DNA from: Pseudohongiella sp.
Lineage (GTDB): Bacteria > Pseudomonadota > Gammaproteobacteria > Pseudomonadales > Pseudohongiellaceae
DNA length: 64,000 nt
Assembly: GCF_011050365.1 (NCBI RefSeq)
Contig: NZ_DRFV01000008.1
Span: forward strand, 358,125-422,124
Direction of reading: 5' to 3'
Numbering within the stretch: position 1 is the first letter of the stretch; each line of letters starts with the position of its first letter. This document shows positions 40,971 to 50,542 of this stretch, piece by piece. The translations under genes were made by a program, and so were the position numbers. The notes beneath the pieces are model-generated. The model was not told where the DNA came from. It worked only from the letters and a program-made list of their open reading frames with translations, and did not search any database.

Positions 40971-42290
40971 TTATTTTTCAACACGGTTTCGGCCCTTGTC
41001 TTTTGCTGCATAGAGTTTCAAATCGGCACGCTTGAATAATTCACTGATTGATTGGTCTTCTGCCTGCGAAGAGTCAACCCCAATGCTCACGGTGTAACTG
41101 ACTGCCGCTCCGTCAATATCCAGCACCGAGCTGGCAATGGCTGTCCGTATTTTGTCGGCAAGGCGGTAAGCATCATCAACGCCGGTGTCATTAAGGAAGA
41201 CAGCAAATTCCTCCCCGCCAACCCGTCCGGTAAGGTCAGACTTCCGCAACAAACTCTGGATGGTCTGCGTAAAATGAATCAGGACCTGGTCGCCAACGAA
41301 ATGGCCATGTGTATCATTTATATTTTTGAAATTATCCAGGTCAAGCAACATAAACGAGGACACTTTTTTCCGCCGCTGCGCAAGTGCCAGCAGCTGTTGT
41401 GCGGTATCGATAAAGGCGCCCCGATTCAACACACCGGTCAAGGAATCTCTTGCCGCCAGATCCTTGAGCTTGTCATTTGATACTTGCAGCTCTTCGGTTC
41501 GCTCTGCGACGGCTTGCTCCAGCCAGCTTCGTTTGGCCTTTTCGCTTTCCAGCAAGCGTTGCCTGTCGCTCTCCATGGCGGCCAGCATCCTGTTCATATG
41601 GCCCTGGAGCTGATGGAGCTCATTGTCCTCCAGATTGGAAAGGTCGATGCGTTTGCCTGCATTTTGGCTCAGCTGGACTTCATCGACCTGCGACATCAGT
41701 TCTTTCAACGGGACTGCCAGATATCGATCAAAAGCCCAGATAAACAAATAGAATAAAACGAATAACTTTATGATTGCAGTAATCGCGATTAAAGAGAAAC
41801 CAAACAGCACCCGGTCCAGCACAACTTGCGATGACGAATAAAGGGTGAGTGAACCCAGAAATATGTCTCTTTCATTCAGCGTCCAGTACAAATCTGAACG
41901 TGTCTCAAAAACCGACACAGGAAGTGATGGCACAACGGCAGATCGTTTGGAGACGATATCAATGGAATTGGTATCCTGAATATCCACCCCTACGATAATG
42001 GGCGTCTTCAGAAGTCCGTCTATCAGTACATCCAGCTGACTCTCGTTGTACTGCCACAGGCTGGTGGAAATCGGTTCCCGCACTGTTTCTTCCAGTTGCT
42101 TGAGTTCCTGGACGATGGAGTCCTGGGTTTTCAGGTACTCCGTCAGAAATTGCAGACTTGTGATCAGGAGCGTCACGCCCAGATAGATGGAAAAGATGAC
42201 GCGCATCATTTTCTGGGAGAGGTTGTTTGGACGAAGAAATTTTGTCAACACCAGAAATGCGCCATCCGTTCTTGAGCGATCTAACGCCAT
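40971..42290 (-). CDS. Membrane diguanylate cyclase (HAMP-GGDEF)
   Basis: A 439-residue protein that makes cyclic di-GMP. Two TM helices (about 30-50 and 160-187) bracket a periplasmic domain; a HAMP region follows (about 188-240), then a coiled coil and the GGDEF domain. The catalytic motif reads GGEEF at 358-362, an active variant, and the inhibitory RxxD (RKSD, 349-352) lies five residues before it, so product feedback is expected. It precedes and nearly joins a periplasmic binding-protein gene, a likely ligand sensor for its outer domain. Confidence 0.93.
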   Translation of the reverse strand: MALDRSRTDGAFLVLTKFLRPNNLSQKMMRVIFSIYLGVTLLITSLQFLTEYLKTQDSIVQELKQLEETVREPISTSLWQYNESQLDVLIDGLLKTPIIVGVDIQDTNSIDIVSKRSAVVPSLPVSVFETRSDLYWTLNERDIFLGSLTLYSSSQVVLDRVLFGFSLIAITAIIKLFVLFYLFIWAFDRYLAVPLKELMSQVDEVQLSQNAGKRIDLSNLEDNELHQLQGHMNRMLAAMESDRQRLLESEKAKRSWLEQAVAERTEELQVSNDKLKDLAARDSLTGVLNRGAFIDTAQQLLALAQRRKKVSSFMLLDLDNFKNINDTHGHFVGDQVLIHFTQTIQSLLRKSDLTGRVGGEEFAVFLNDTGVDDAYRLADKIRTAIASSVLDIDGAAVSYTVSIGVDSSQAEDQSISELFKRADLKLYAAKDKGRNRVEK

Positions 42291-42524
42291 GATTATGTTG
42301 TTTTTTATTTTGCCGTCACGAGTGCTCTGACGGGCGATAGGATAGCGGAGTTATCCTCCATGAGCAATCTCTGGTGCCCGTGCCGGTTAAGTCGGTTTAT
42401 CGCGGCGGTCTGGATGGTAACGCCGGCAGAATGGCCATTTATTACTGTCAGTCGTTGGGATATGCTGAGCTTCAGCCGGTGTCATCCTTGAATTTTTGGC
42501 GTTGGCTGTGTTCAGGAGAATCAA

Positions 42525-43217
42525 ATGAATCTACCAGCGTTGTTAAGTGGTCTGGCCCTGACTGTCCTGTCTACGTGGTCGTGGGCCGGTGGCACTGCCG
42601 TCCTGGAGGCTGGCGCGGGCGCTAACCGGGTCAGCACCACCATTGAGTTTCATGACGGCAATATGCGCATGGGTGCGGCAATGCCGGGGTTGAATGGTTA
42701 TATGGTGATGACCGATACCGGCATTTATATGGTGACTGCTCAGGCAGGACGCCCGATGGTGCTGGACCTGGGCGCGATGATGAGCATGCTGGGTGGTATG
42801 GCTGGCGAGATGATGCAGTCGCAGGGCTTCAGTGTGCCCAATGGCATTGGCCAGTTCCTGGAAATGAGCGACACCGGGCGTGAAGAGGTGGTGGCCGGGA
42901 TCCCGGGTCGGGTATACGATCTTTCCTACGTCAACGATCGCGGCACTCGGCAAACCGAAGAAATTGTCCTTGGCCGTGATGACACCTTGCGTGAACTGAC
43001 TGACACCATGGCCACCTGGAGTCGAATGATGGCGGCCTACCTGAGCATTGACCTGGGTGATTATCAGAGTGCGATGGATGACCTGTTGCCGCATGGCGAC
43101 GGGATTCTGCGCCTGGGCTCAGGTTACCGGCTGGTGTCCATCAACAACAATGCGCCGGACTCTTCGCGGTTTACGCTGCCCGCCGCGCCGCAGCAGATGC
43201 CGAGCTGGATGCCGTGA
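42525..43217 (+). CDS. Secreted protein of unknown function
   Basis: A 230-residue exported protein: signal peptide to about SWAGG (residue 23), then a methionine-rich mature region that includes MSMLGGMAGEMM and repeats of short beta-strand-like segments. The overall pattern is reminiscent of DUF4412-type outer-envelope proteins (EFHDGNMRM, then GIPGRVYDLSY), but I would not name a function. The ATG has an AGGAGAA site. It stands alone between a divergent cyclase gene and the YhhN gene. Confidence 0.78.
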   Translation: MNLPALLSGLALTVLSTWSWAGGTAVLEAGAGANRVSTTIEFHDGNMRMGAAMPGLNGYMVMTDTGIYMVTAQAGRPMVLDLGAMMSMLGGMAGEMMQSQGFSVPNGIGQFLEMSDTGREEVVAGIPGRVYDLSYVNDRGTRQTEEIVLGRDDTLRELTDTMATWSRMMAAYLSIDLGDYQSAMDDLLPHGDGILRLGSGYRLVSINNNAPDSSRFTLPAAPQQMPSWMP

Positions 43218-43417
43218 TGCTGAGGTAAGGCAGCCGGCAGCAACGACAAGCCAGCCTTCAGGCAGGGCACGCACGGAAAGTTGGGGTATATTTAGAGTAA
43301 AAACCGGTAAAAAGCAATTGCCCGCATGGGGCAGGGTGCTGGCGTTCGCGCCCGGATGATTTGGTCGACAATTGCGTGTATGTTGCTACAGTCATTCAAC
43401 AACGAGAATAACCGGGC

Positions 43418-44080
43418 ATGACAGATCTTTCCCGCGCTGCAGAAAAACGATTTATTGCTGTCGCGCCGCCGCTGTGGCTGCTGGCCTTTGCTGGCTTCAG
43501 CCTGTTGTATATCACTCTGCCGGACTTCATACCGTCCGATTGGCGCTGGCTGTTCAAGATCATTCCGATCGCGTTGCTGCTGCAGCTCGCGTTGACCAAT
43601 ACCAGCGGGAAGGTCCGGGCGCTTCTCGGGCTGGGTCTGGTGCTGTCTGCTATCGGGGATGTATTGTTGGCGCTGGAGGGTCTGTTTGTGCAGGGGCTTG
43701 CGGCGTTTCTGTTGGCGCAAGTCATTTATGCCGTCCTGTTCCTGTCGCAAAGTCGCTGGCAGCCCCGGCGCCTGCCCTGGGCTGCGCTCATCGTTGCTTA
43801 TGCGCTGGTGTGCACGCTGCTGATAGTGCCTGAGGCGGACGGTATGAGGGCGCCGGTGACCGCTTACATGATTGCCATCAGTATGATGGCCATTGCAGCG
43901 GGTTTCCGGGACGAATCACAGTTCCTGTGGGTGGCCATGGGCGCGCTGATCTTCATGGTCAGCGACACGCTGATTGCCGTTAATCTGTTCGTTCTCCCAT
44001 TTGAGTATTCGGGTATTGCAGTGATGGTGACTTACTACACGGCTCAGTTGTTGATCTGTGTTGGCATCGTCAGCAAATAA
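43418..44080 (+). CDS. YhhN/TMEM86-family membrane protein
   Basis: A 220-residue integral membrane protein with about eight short helices. It fits the YhhN (TMEM86, lysoplasmalogenase-like) family: SAIGDVLLALEGLFVQGLAA, QVIYAVLFL, and the later GALIFMVSDTLIAVNLF, where two Asp are conserved. Animal members hydrolyse vinyl-ether lysophospholipids; bacterial function is little studied. Monocistronic as far as can be seen. Confidence 0.86.
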   Translation: MTDLSRAAEKRFIAVAPPLWLLAFAGFSLLYITLPDFIPSDWRWLFKIIPIALLLQLALTNTSGKVRALLGLGLVLSAIGDVLLALEGLFVQGLAAFLLAQVIYAVLFLSQSRWQPRRLPWAALIVAYALVCTLLIVPEADGMRAPVTAYMIAISMMAIAAGFRDESQFLWVAMGALIFMVSDTLIAVNLFVLPFEYSGIAVMVTYYTAQLLICVGIVSK

Positions 44081-44402
44081 AGCGGGCGCGCTCCCCGGCG
44101 CCATCACCGGCTGGCACATGTCCAAAAAGAGTCCGCCCACGGCCACTGCAGTGTCATCCGCGTATACCTAAGTCGTTTGACAGATGTGCGAACCTGACTT
44201 GTGCATTGTCTCTCACCAGCCCTCGTGTCAGTATAAGTGCTTTAACGTGCGATAGTCTTCTCGACTCTACATGGCGGTGTTCTTCTGGCTTTATCACCAC
44301 CAAGGCAGCCCCATTTGGGACAGAGAGGCAATCTAATCCGATTATTTTCAGGCTGTTAGCGCGTTCGCTGACCCAGGTGTCTGACCAAAAGGAGGAAAGA
44401 TT
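44081..44402. other. Intergenic region upstream of dynamin-like gene
   Basis: 322 bases with no supported gene. A TTGACA at 44177-44182 could be a -35 element, but no matching -10 stands at the right spacing. The only clear signal is AAGGAGGAAAG at the right end, the ribosome-binding site of the next gene. Confidence 0.3.
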
Positions 44403-46481
44403 GTGAAGACCAATATGCAGGCTTTTTGCCAGGAACTCTCCAAGGAACTCGAGCCTTTCGGCGAAGAGCTGCGGCAGGCGTTATCCGAGCTGCCTCCACG
44501 CAAGGATTTTACCAAGATTGATGCTCACGTCCGCGGGCTGCAGGAAGTGCAGCAGCGGCTGTCAACGCTGCGAGAGAAAGTGAGTAAGCAGAGCACGTTC
44601 CTGCTTATCTTCGGTCCGCTCAAGAGCGGCAAGTCTACACTCATGAACGCTTTGAGCGGTGCCTATGTGAGTGAGGTGTCCAGTCTGCCGGCCTACCCTG
44701 CACTGGTCTACGTCAAGAACGGCGATCAGCGCCGCTTTGAGGCCACCGACTACGAGGGTGACAAGCGTGAGTTTCCCGACAACGTAGCAATGGCCGAGGC
44801 CATTCAGCAAGATCACGCCCACCTGGCGGATGCCATCGTTGCTGCGGAAAACACAGGCGAGGCATTTGATCCACAAAAGCACTATCCGCAGGCCATACGC
44901 CGGATGGATATCGAAGTGCCCGCGGCGAGCCTTGCTGAGTCCGGCTCCGTTCTGGTGGACACGCCCGGGCTGTACAGCCGAATGAGATTCGGTTACGACC
45001 AGATGACACGGGATTTCCGCGATACGGCCACATGCGCCATTTTTGTCGTCAAGACTGACAATCTGTTCTTTGAAAAGGTCTTCGAGGAGTTTGAGGAACT
45101 GCTGAACTGCTTCAGCCGTATCTTTCTGGTGGCGAACATCGACTCATCGAAACAGGACCTGAGCCCGGATGGCACGCTCACGCCCAGTCTGGAGAGCCTG
45201 GATCCTGACAAAATCATTGATTCTTTCCGCTCGCTGTCGATGAGTGCGACTCTGAGCGGTGCCATCGAGAACGGGCAACTGAAAATCTACCCGATCGATC
45301 TGCAGAAAGCGGCGACCAGAATGCTGGGCAAGAGTACTGACAGTGTGTCGGATGTTGCCGCGGATGACACTGCGATGGCCGGACACCGGAACGATGGTTT
45401 TGACGAATTCGTCGACGATCTGACCAGCTACCTGAATAGCAGCGATTATTTCCACGATTTCAAGCATGACAGCGTGCGTCTGGCCCGGGACCTGTCGGAA
45501 GAGGCTGGTGAGCTGGTTACGGGCGATGCAGTGACGCAGCTGCGTCAGGACAGCAGGGAGGAGCTGGAGCGTGAACGGGAGCGTCTGGCGGCCCTCCAGA
45601 ATCTTGAGCAGCAGAACTGGGAACACGCTTTCAACACACTTCAGAACTCCAAGGGCGGTCTGCTCGAAGAGCTGACTGAGCACAACGCGGAGCAACTGGA
45701 AAAATCCTGCCAGGAACAGCTCTCGGCGTGGATGGACAGCGATGAAAGCTGGAATGCATTGTTGGCGCGCCTCAATCCGGAAATCGAGCGGGAAAGCAGA
45801 CGGCAGTCTGAGTTATTGCTGGAGCATCTGAAAAAGCAGTTAAAAGGCGAACATGCCGGTGCAGAATTTACCGAATCTCAGCTTGCCGCGCTTCGCGATG
45901 CCGGTTTGCAGGTGGAGAAGGCGCTGGCCGGCTGCCTGCAGGATCTTGGCACAGGAACGCCTGCTGTCGTCGCACAACTGGAGGTGAAGGCAGAGGACAT
46001 TCCCATTACCCGCACATTGGGTGATTACCTGAAGTTGCGCAGTCGCACCCGGGTGTGGCAGCGAGTATTCGGTGATGACGGCAGTCAAAGTGTCGAGGCA
46101 GCGGTCAAAAAAGAGCGTCTTGGCAATGACAGCCTGGAGAAATTGCACGCCATTGCGCGCGACGCCGTCAACCGGCAAATGCCGGAATTGCTGCAACGCT
46201 ACGCTGACGAACTGACCGATGCACACGTGAGCAGGTGTGTGGCGGCGCTTGAGCAAGAGATTGCCAAGCTCAAGGCTGCGGCTGAGGAGTCAGTCGCACC
46301 ACTGGAGTCGACAATGCAGTTTTGCGTGCGGGCACAGGAGGTGTTCGATCGTATCAAGGCCAGCAGTACGCGCTTCAGTCACGAACTGAACGAACTTCAG
46401 AGCCAGCTTGACCTTGAGCAGGCAGCGGCCGATGAGGCCGGGGTCGACGCCCGGGTTGAGGAAACAGCCGCGGAGTATTGA
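44403..46481 (+). CDS. Dynamin-like GTPase
   Basis: A 692-residue large GTPase. G1 is GPLKSGKST (residues 71-79), G3 is DTPG at 186-189, and a G4-like NIDS follows; switch residues lie in SSLPAYPALVYVK. The remainder is long alpha-helical, rich in Glu/Leu/Gln, suggesting stalk coiled coils. No TM helix or obvious membrane paddle is visible, so it may act in the cytoplasm or bind membrane loosely. Bacterial dynamins usually come in tandem pairs; this one stands alone. Roles of the family include membrane repair, cytokinesis and phage defence. The GTG start is chosen for its very strong AAGGAGGAAAG site. Confidence 0.9.
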   Translation: MKTNMQAFCQELSKELEPFGEELRQALSELPPRKDFTKIDAHVRGLQEVQQRLSTLREKVSKQSTFLLIFGPLKSGKSTLMNALSGAYVSEVSSLPAYPALVYVKNGDQRRFEATDYEGDKREFPDNVAMAEAIQQDHAHLADAIVAAENTGEAFDPQKHYPQAIRRMDIEVPAASLAESGSVLVDTPGLYSRMRFGYDQMTRDFRDTATCAIFVVKTDNLFFEKVFEEFEELLNCFSRIFLVANIDSSKQDLSPDGTLTPSLESLDPDKIIDSFRSLSMSATLSGAIENGQLKIYPIDLQKAATRMLGKSTDSVSDVAADDTAMAGHRNDGFDEFVDDLTSYLNSSDYFHDFKHDSVRLARDLSEEAGELVTGDAVTQLRQDSREELERERERLAALQNLEQQNWEHAFNTLQNSKGGLLEELTEHNAEQLEKSCQEQLSAWMDSDESWNALLARLNPEIERESRRQSELLLEHLKKQLKGEHAGAEFTESQLAALRDAGLQVEKALAGCLQDLGTGTPAVVAQLEVKAEDIPITRTLGDYLKLRSRTRVWQRVFGDDGSQSVEAAVKKERLGNDSLEKLHAIARDAVNRQMPELLQRYADELTDAHVSRCVAALEQEIAKLKAAAEESVAPLESTMQFCVRAQEVFDRIKASSTRFSHELNELQSQLDLEQAAADEAGVDARVEETAAEY

Positions 46482-46490
46482 CTGGTCGCA

Positions 46491-46519
46491 TGCTGCCGGG
46501 ACAACGTGTCCCGGCAGCA
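46491..46519 (+). terminator. Bidirectional hairpin between convergent genes
   Basis: A perfect 13-bp stem (46491-46503 with 46507-46519), GC-rich with a 3-base loop, lies directly after the GTPase stop and before the stop of the convergent gene. The T-tract is weak (GAATTTT at 46525), so it may be a partial terminator. Confidence 0.55.
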
Positions 46520-46531
46520 CTGCTGAATTTT

Positions 46532-46975
46532 CTAAGGCAAAGTGATGCTTTTCAGATAATCCACGATAATCGTACCGCAATCCGTTTCCTCACTATCCTG
46601 CGGGTTAGCAAAGTCACTTAAAGTCGCCAGATTCCCGTCTACTATGCGGTAGGTTGCAGTGACCTGGCCAATATACTGGTGTGTTGGCTCCCTGAGCTCG
46701 TCTCTTGTAATTGGCGGTGGACAGTGGTGAACACGATCTTCTCTGACGCATATGTAGGGATATATTATTTTCGATGCACCCACCTGCAATGTGCCAGGCA
46801 CCAACGTTTCTTTAACGCTAACGGCGCAGGCTCCATCTTGAACCAGGTAATTCCTGAGAGTGGGCTTTACTAAATCATGAGGCAGCGCGAGCTGATTGTC
46901 CCAGCGATCCTGGGCCAGGGCCGGGCTCAATAATACCAGCGTGCCTATACAGAAGATAAATTGATATGTTTTCAT
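46532..46975 (-). CDS. Small secreted protein of unknown function
   Basis: A 147-residue protein with a signal peptide (MKTYQFIFCIGTLVLLSPALAQ region, cut near residue 22). The mature part has four Cys (in GACAVS, YICVRE, HHCPPP and TDCGT) that may form two disulphides, with a C-terminal beta pattern. I do not recognise a family. The ATG at 46975 has an AGAGAGAG purine-rich site and starts the signal peptide; the longer frame upstream is not credible as a secreted N-terminus. Confidence 0.75.
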   Translation of the reverse strand: MKTYQFIFCIGTLVLLSPALAQDRWDNQLALPHDLVKPTLRNYLVQDGACAVSVKETLVPGTLQVGASKIIYPYICVREDRVHHCPPPITRDELREPTHQYIGQVTATYRIVDGNLATLSDFANPQDSEETDCGTIIVDYLKSITLP

Positions 46976-47254
46976 GATTCTCTCTCTTGCGATGAAAGAT
47001 CCTGGTTGAAAGTGCTGCGGTGCAACCCTGTTGAGAGACAGTATATGCCTATTTTCCAAATCACGTTTCACTTATGCTGATCCAGTCCTCATTTTTGCCG
47101 CCTGAGTGGTGAGTTGATTGCCGCTCACCCGCCAGGTCAGGTGCGGTCACGGCTCGTTTCAGGCTCAACACACGTCAGCAACAGATCCCGACATCAGGTA
47201 CACTGACGACAGAGACACATATCAACTCACCTTCAATGCATCAGCGGGATCCTT

Positions 47255-48388
47255 ATGTCAGTACCTTCTAGCTATCTGCAAATGTTTTCTACCGTCAGTG
47301 AGTCTGGCGAACTACGTCTTGAATTAATGGAAAAGCCCATGCCGACACCTGAGGCCAATCAGGTACTGGTCAGGATAGAGGCAACGCCCATCAATCCCTC
47401 GGACCAGGGCGTGATGTTTGGCTGGTCGGATATCAGTGCCTCCACGTCTTCCGGTGAGGGTCAGAACACGGTGTTGACGGCACCGGTATCCGAGCAGGGT
47501 ATGCGCGTTATGAAGGCGCGCGCAGGACAGACGCTGGCTGTGGGTAACGAAGGCGCGGGTACCGTTGTTGCAACGGGGAGCTCTGAACTGGCCAAAAGCC
47601 TTGAAGGCAAAGTGGTGGCGGTAATGGGCGGCAGCATGTATGCGCAATATCGTTGTGTGGATGCCGACACCTGTCTGCCTTTGCTGGAAGGGCAGACCGC
47701 CAAAGACGGCGCATCCTGTTTTGTCAATCCGCTGACCGCGCTGTCAATGGTTGAAAACATGAAAATGGAGGACCACTCTGCGCTGGTGCATACCGCGGCC
47801 GCGTCCAATCTGGGACAGATGCTGGTACGCATCTGTCAGGCCGATGGCGTGGAGCTGGTCAACATTGTGCGCAAAGAGGAACAAGTGGCGCTACTGCGAG
47901 ATATGGGTGCCAAGTACGTTATTAATACCAGTTCGGATAATTTTATGGCTGAGCTGACTGATGCCATTCATGCCACCGGCGCCACGCTGGCGTTTGATGC
48001 CACCGGCGGCGGCACACTGGCGTCGAATATTCTCGCCTGTATGGAAGCGGCAGCGGCGCGCACACCGGGCGCTTACAGTATCTATGGTTCGGTTAAACAC
48101 AAACAGGTGTATCTCTACGGCAACCTGGATACCTCACCCACTGTGTTACAGCGCGCGTATGGCATGGCGTGGGGCGTCGGCGGTTGGTTGTTGCCCAATT
48201 TCCTCGCCAAAGCAGGGGCGGAGGTGGCTTCCCGGTTGCGAACGCGGGTCGCCCGCGAGCTGAAGACAACCTTTGCCAGTCATTACACCAATGAAATTTC
48301 TCTGGCGCAGGCGCTCGATGCAGACACAGTGCGTCAGTATTATGCCAAACATACCGGCGAGAAGTTTTTGATTTGCCCGCAAAAGTAA
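47255..48388 (+). CDS. MDR-family zinc-type alcohol dehydrogenase/quinone oxidoreductase-like
   Basis: A 377-residue medium-chain dehydrogenase/reductase. The N-terminal GroES-like catalytic domain carries RIEATPINPSD, and the Rossmann domain runs from about 170 to 310, with HTAAASNLGQMLVRICQADG forming the dinucleotide-binding turn (an A-x-x-x-G variant). Zinc-binding Cys/His patterns are not evident, so a quinone-oxidoreductase-like NADPH enzyme is more likely than a classic zinc ADH. It is not in an operon. Substrate unknown. Confidence 0.85.
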   Translation: MSVPSSYLQMFSTVSESGELRLELMEKPMPTPEANQVLVRIEATPINPSDQGVMFGWSDISASTSSGEGQNTVLTAPVSEQGMRVMKARAGQTLAVGNEGAGTVVATGSSELAKSLEGKVVAVMGGSMYAQYRCVDADTCLPLLEGQTAKDGASCFVNPLTALSMVENMKMEDHSALVHTAAASNLGQMLVRICQADGVELVNIVRKEEQVALLRDMGAKYVINTSSDNFMAELTDAIHATGATLAFDATGGGTLASNILACMEAAAARTPGAYSIYGSVKHKQVYLYGNLDTSPTVLQRAYGMAWGVGGWLLPNFLAKAGAEVASRLRTRVARELKTTFASHYTNEISLAQALDADTVRQYYAKHTGEKFLICPQK

Positions 48389-48490
48389 GCTGGAAAAGCC
48401 CGGAAATTGATCGGGTGCTTTGACGTTTGTACTGACAAGCTGAAAGAGCTGCGACGCAGATAACCAGAGTTTGGGCGGGCTGACGGCACC

Positions 48491-49135
48491 CTAAGGTGCT
48501 ATCAGACCCGCGCGGATGGCAATGATTGCCAGTTCGGCACTATTGGCCGCATCAAGCTTTTGTTTGATGTTGTAAAGGTGCGTCCCGATGGTACGGGGGC
48601 TCAACGACATCACAGTGGCTATCTCCTGCACCGAATTGCCTTTGGCCAGCTCAATAAACACTTTGAATTCTTTTTCGCTCAATGCATCCAGCGGATTTTT
48701 TGATCCGGAAACCTGCTCAACCGCCATGGCCTGAGCAATATCGGGCTCCAGGTAAATCTGGCCTTTGTGCACGGCTCGTATGGCTTGCATCAGTACTTCT
48801 GCCGCACTGCGTTTGGTGACATAACCGGCAGCGCCCGCTTTAATTACCCGCCGGGCATGCATCACATCTTCGTGGGCCGATAGCACCAGGATTTTCTGCT
48901 GCGGCTCTTTGGCCAGCACTCTGCCAATGGTTTCAAGGCCGCCAATACCGGGCATGGAAATGTCCATCACCAGCACATCCGGCGCCAGTTCCTGAAACTG
49001 TTTAATGGCGTCTTCGCCGCATTGCGCTTCACCGATGACATCAATGTCTTCGGAGCCTTGCAGTAATAGCCTGAAACCCATGCGCACGACGGCATGATCG
49101 TCAACCAACATGACCTTGATTGGTTTATTGTTCAT
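48491..49135 (-). CDS. NarL/LuxR-type response regulator
   Basis: A 214-residue response regulator: receiver with acidic pair Asp12/Asp13, phospho-acceptor Asp58 in VLVMDISMPG, and a C-terminal LuxR helix-turn-helix (LAKGNSVQEIATVMSLSPRT, about 165-185). Its ATG overlaps the stop of the sensor kinase gene. Regulators of this type control PQQ-dependent alcohol oxidation in Pseudomonas (ErbR/ExaE). Here the gene lies beside the pqq operon, so a related role is inferred. Confidence 0.93.
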   Translation of the reverse strand: MNNKPIKVMLVDDHAVVRMGFRLLLQGSEDIDVIGEAQCGEDAIKQFQELAPDVLVMDISMPGIGGLETIGRVLAKEPQQKILVLSAHEDVMHARRVIKAGAAGYVTKRSAAEVLMQAIRAVHKGQIYLEPDIAQAMAVEQVSGSKNPLDALSEKEFKVFIELAKGNSVQEIATVMSLSPRTIGTHLYNIKQKLDAANSAELAIIAIRAGLIAP

Positions 49136-50529
49136 AGGTTGTCCTGTAGCAAGGGTAGGGTGGCGACAATGGTTGTGCCCGCACCCGCGCCGGATTCGAA
49201 GCGCACTTCGCCGCCAAACGCTTGCACGCGCTCTTTGATGCCGACGATGCCGAAGCGTTGACTTTCAGCCAGCTCGCTGGCCATGCCCTTGCCGTCATCG
49301 CTGACCTTGATCTCAAGTCGATCCGGATTGCCGGCTCGCAGTGCCAGCGCTACTTTAACTTCGGAGGCTTCGGCATGTTTGACAGCGTTGGTCAAACACT
49401 CCTGTACCACGCGATAAACCGTAATGTTGACGTTTTCATCAAAATTGTTAAGACCGTCCTCGGTTGACAGTTCAATATTCAGTTGCGGATGCTGACGGCG
49501 ATACTGGGCTGCCAGCTCCCCGATGGCATCATTAAGGCCCAGGTGATCGAGGGCGCTGGGTCTGAGCTGGCGAATCATGGAGTGCACAACGTCGTAAATG
49601 TGAGATGCGACCTCCACTATGGTCTGTGCGTTCTGTCGGGTTTCGTCCTGTTTGTCGTTCCCCCGCGACGCAATGGTCGTGCCGATAGTCTTGATGGCGG
49701 TGACGCACTGGCCAAGCTCATCGTGCAGCTCTCTGGCGATGGCTCTTCTCTCTTCTTCCAGTTTAACCTGAATAAGCTGGGTAAACCTGCGGTTCTGCTC
49801 CAGTTCAAGCTCGGCAGCCAGACGCTGTTGCTCTTCTTTGGCCAGCCGCGCATTCTCGATAAGCGCGTGCTGCAGTGATGAGGTCATTCTGTTGAAGGTT
49901 TGCGAAATGGCATCGAATTCGGGCAATCTGTAGCTGTCCAGTCTTACGCCATAGTTACCCTGCTCAATCTGGGACAATGCGGTGACAATGTCTTTAATGG
50001 GGCGCAGCGTATGTCCCAGAGTCATAAACACGGCGATATTAAGCAGGACAAAAAACACCAGGATAAACAGCGTAAAACGCCAGAGTTCATCCCAGGCGTC
50101 CAGCACCGATCTGGATGAGTCAGGCGTAATCACGATCGAACCTTGTGCCACCGGCAGTCGGATTTCCGCGGTAGCTGGCGCTACCAGCGCGGTGAACCAG
50201 TCAGGTGCCCAGCGCCCCTGTTTGTACTCAGAGGGAGGCGACTCATACAACAGGGTGTTGTTACTGTCATACAGGCGTACTTCATTGGCACGAACCCGAC
50301 CAACATTGCTCAGGTAGTCTGTCATGCTTGCCAGTGGATCAGTGCTTCGGGCCGACTCCACGGGAGAGGGCAGAATGGATTGCAGCAGTTGAATGGCGAC
50401 CCGGGTCCCGGCCTCAATCTCCTGATCGATAGACTTGCGCTTGTAGTCGATCAGCATATACGCCATGACGGCCACCCAGGCAATACCGATCAGTGAAATG
50501 GTCAGACTGACTCTGAAGCGCAGGTTCAT
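49132..50529 (-). CDS. NarX-type sensor histidine kinase (HisKA_3)
   Basis: A 465-residue membrane sensor: TM1 at about 9-30, a periplasmic domain, TM2 at about 155-180, HAMP, a coiled coil, and a HisKA_3 dimerisation domain with the phospho-acceptor His in IARELHDELGQCVTAIKTI. The ATPase domain carries DDGKGM and GIVGIKERV. The ATG at 50529 is used since the longer frame has no conserved residues. It lies 13 bases after the prolyl aminopeptidase gene and overlaps the response-regulator gene, giving a pip-kinase-regulator operon on the minus strand. Confidence 0.93.
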   Translation of the reverse strand: MNLRFRVSLTISLIGIAWVAVMAYMLIDYKRKSIDQEIEAGTRVAIQLLQSILPSPVESARSTDPLASMTDYLSNVGRVRANEVRLYDSNNTLLYESPPSEYKQGRWAPDWFTALVAPATAEIRLPVAQGSIVITPDSSRSVLDAWDELWRFTLFILVFFVLLNIAVFMTLGHTLRPIKDIVTALSQIEQGNYGVRLDSYRLPEFDAISQTFNRMTSSLQHALIENARLAKEEQQRLAAELELEQNRRFTQLIQVKLEEERRAIARELHDELGQCVTAIKTIGTTIASRGNDKQDETRQNAQTIVEVASHIYDVVHSMIRQLRPSALDHLGLNDAIGELAAQYRRQHPQLNIELSTEDGLNNFDENVNITVYRVVQECLTNAVKHAEASEVKVALALRAGNPDRLEIKVSDDGKGMASELAESQRFGIVGIKERVQAFGGEVRFESGAGAGTTIVATLPLLQDNL

Positions 50530-50542
50530 GGCAGGTTCTCCG

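Noticed and set aside
44206..44406. 66-codon open frame upstream of the dynamin-like gene
   Set aside because: No ribosome site, no known pattern, and it runs into the next gene's start region.
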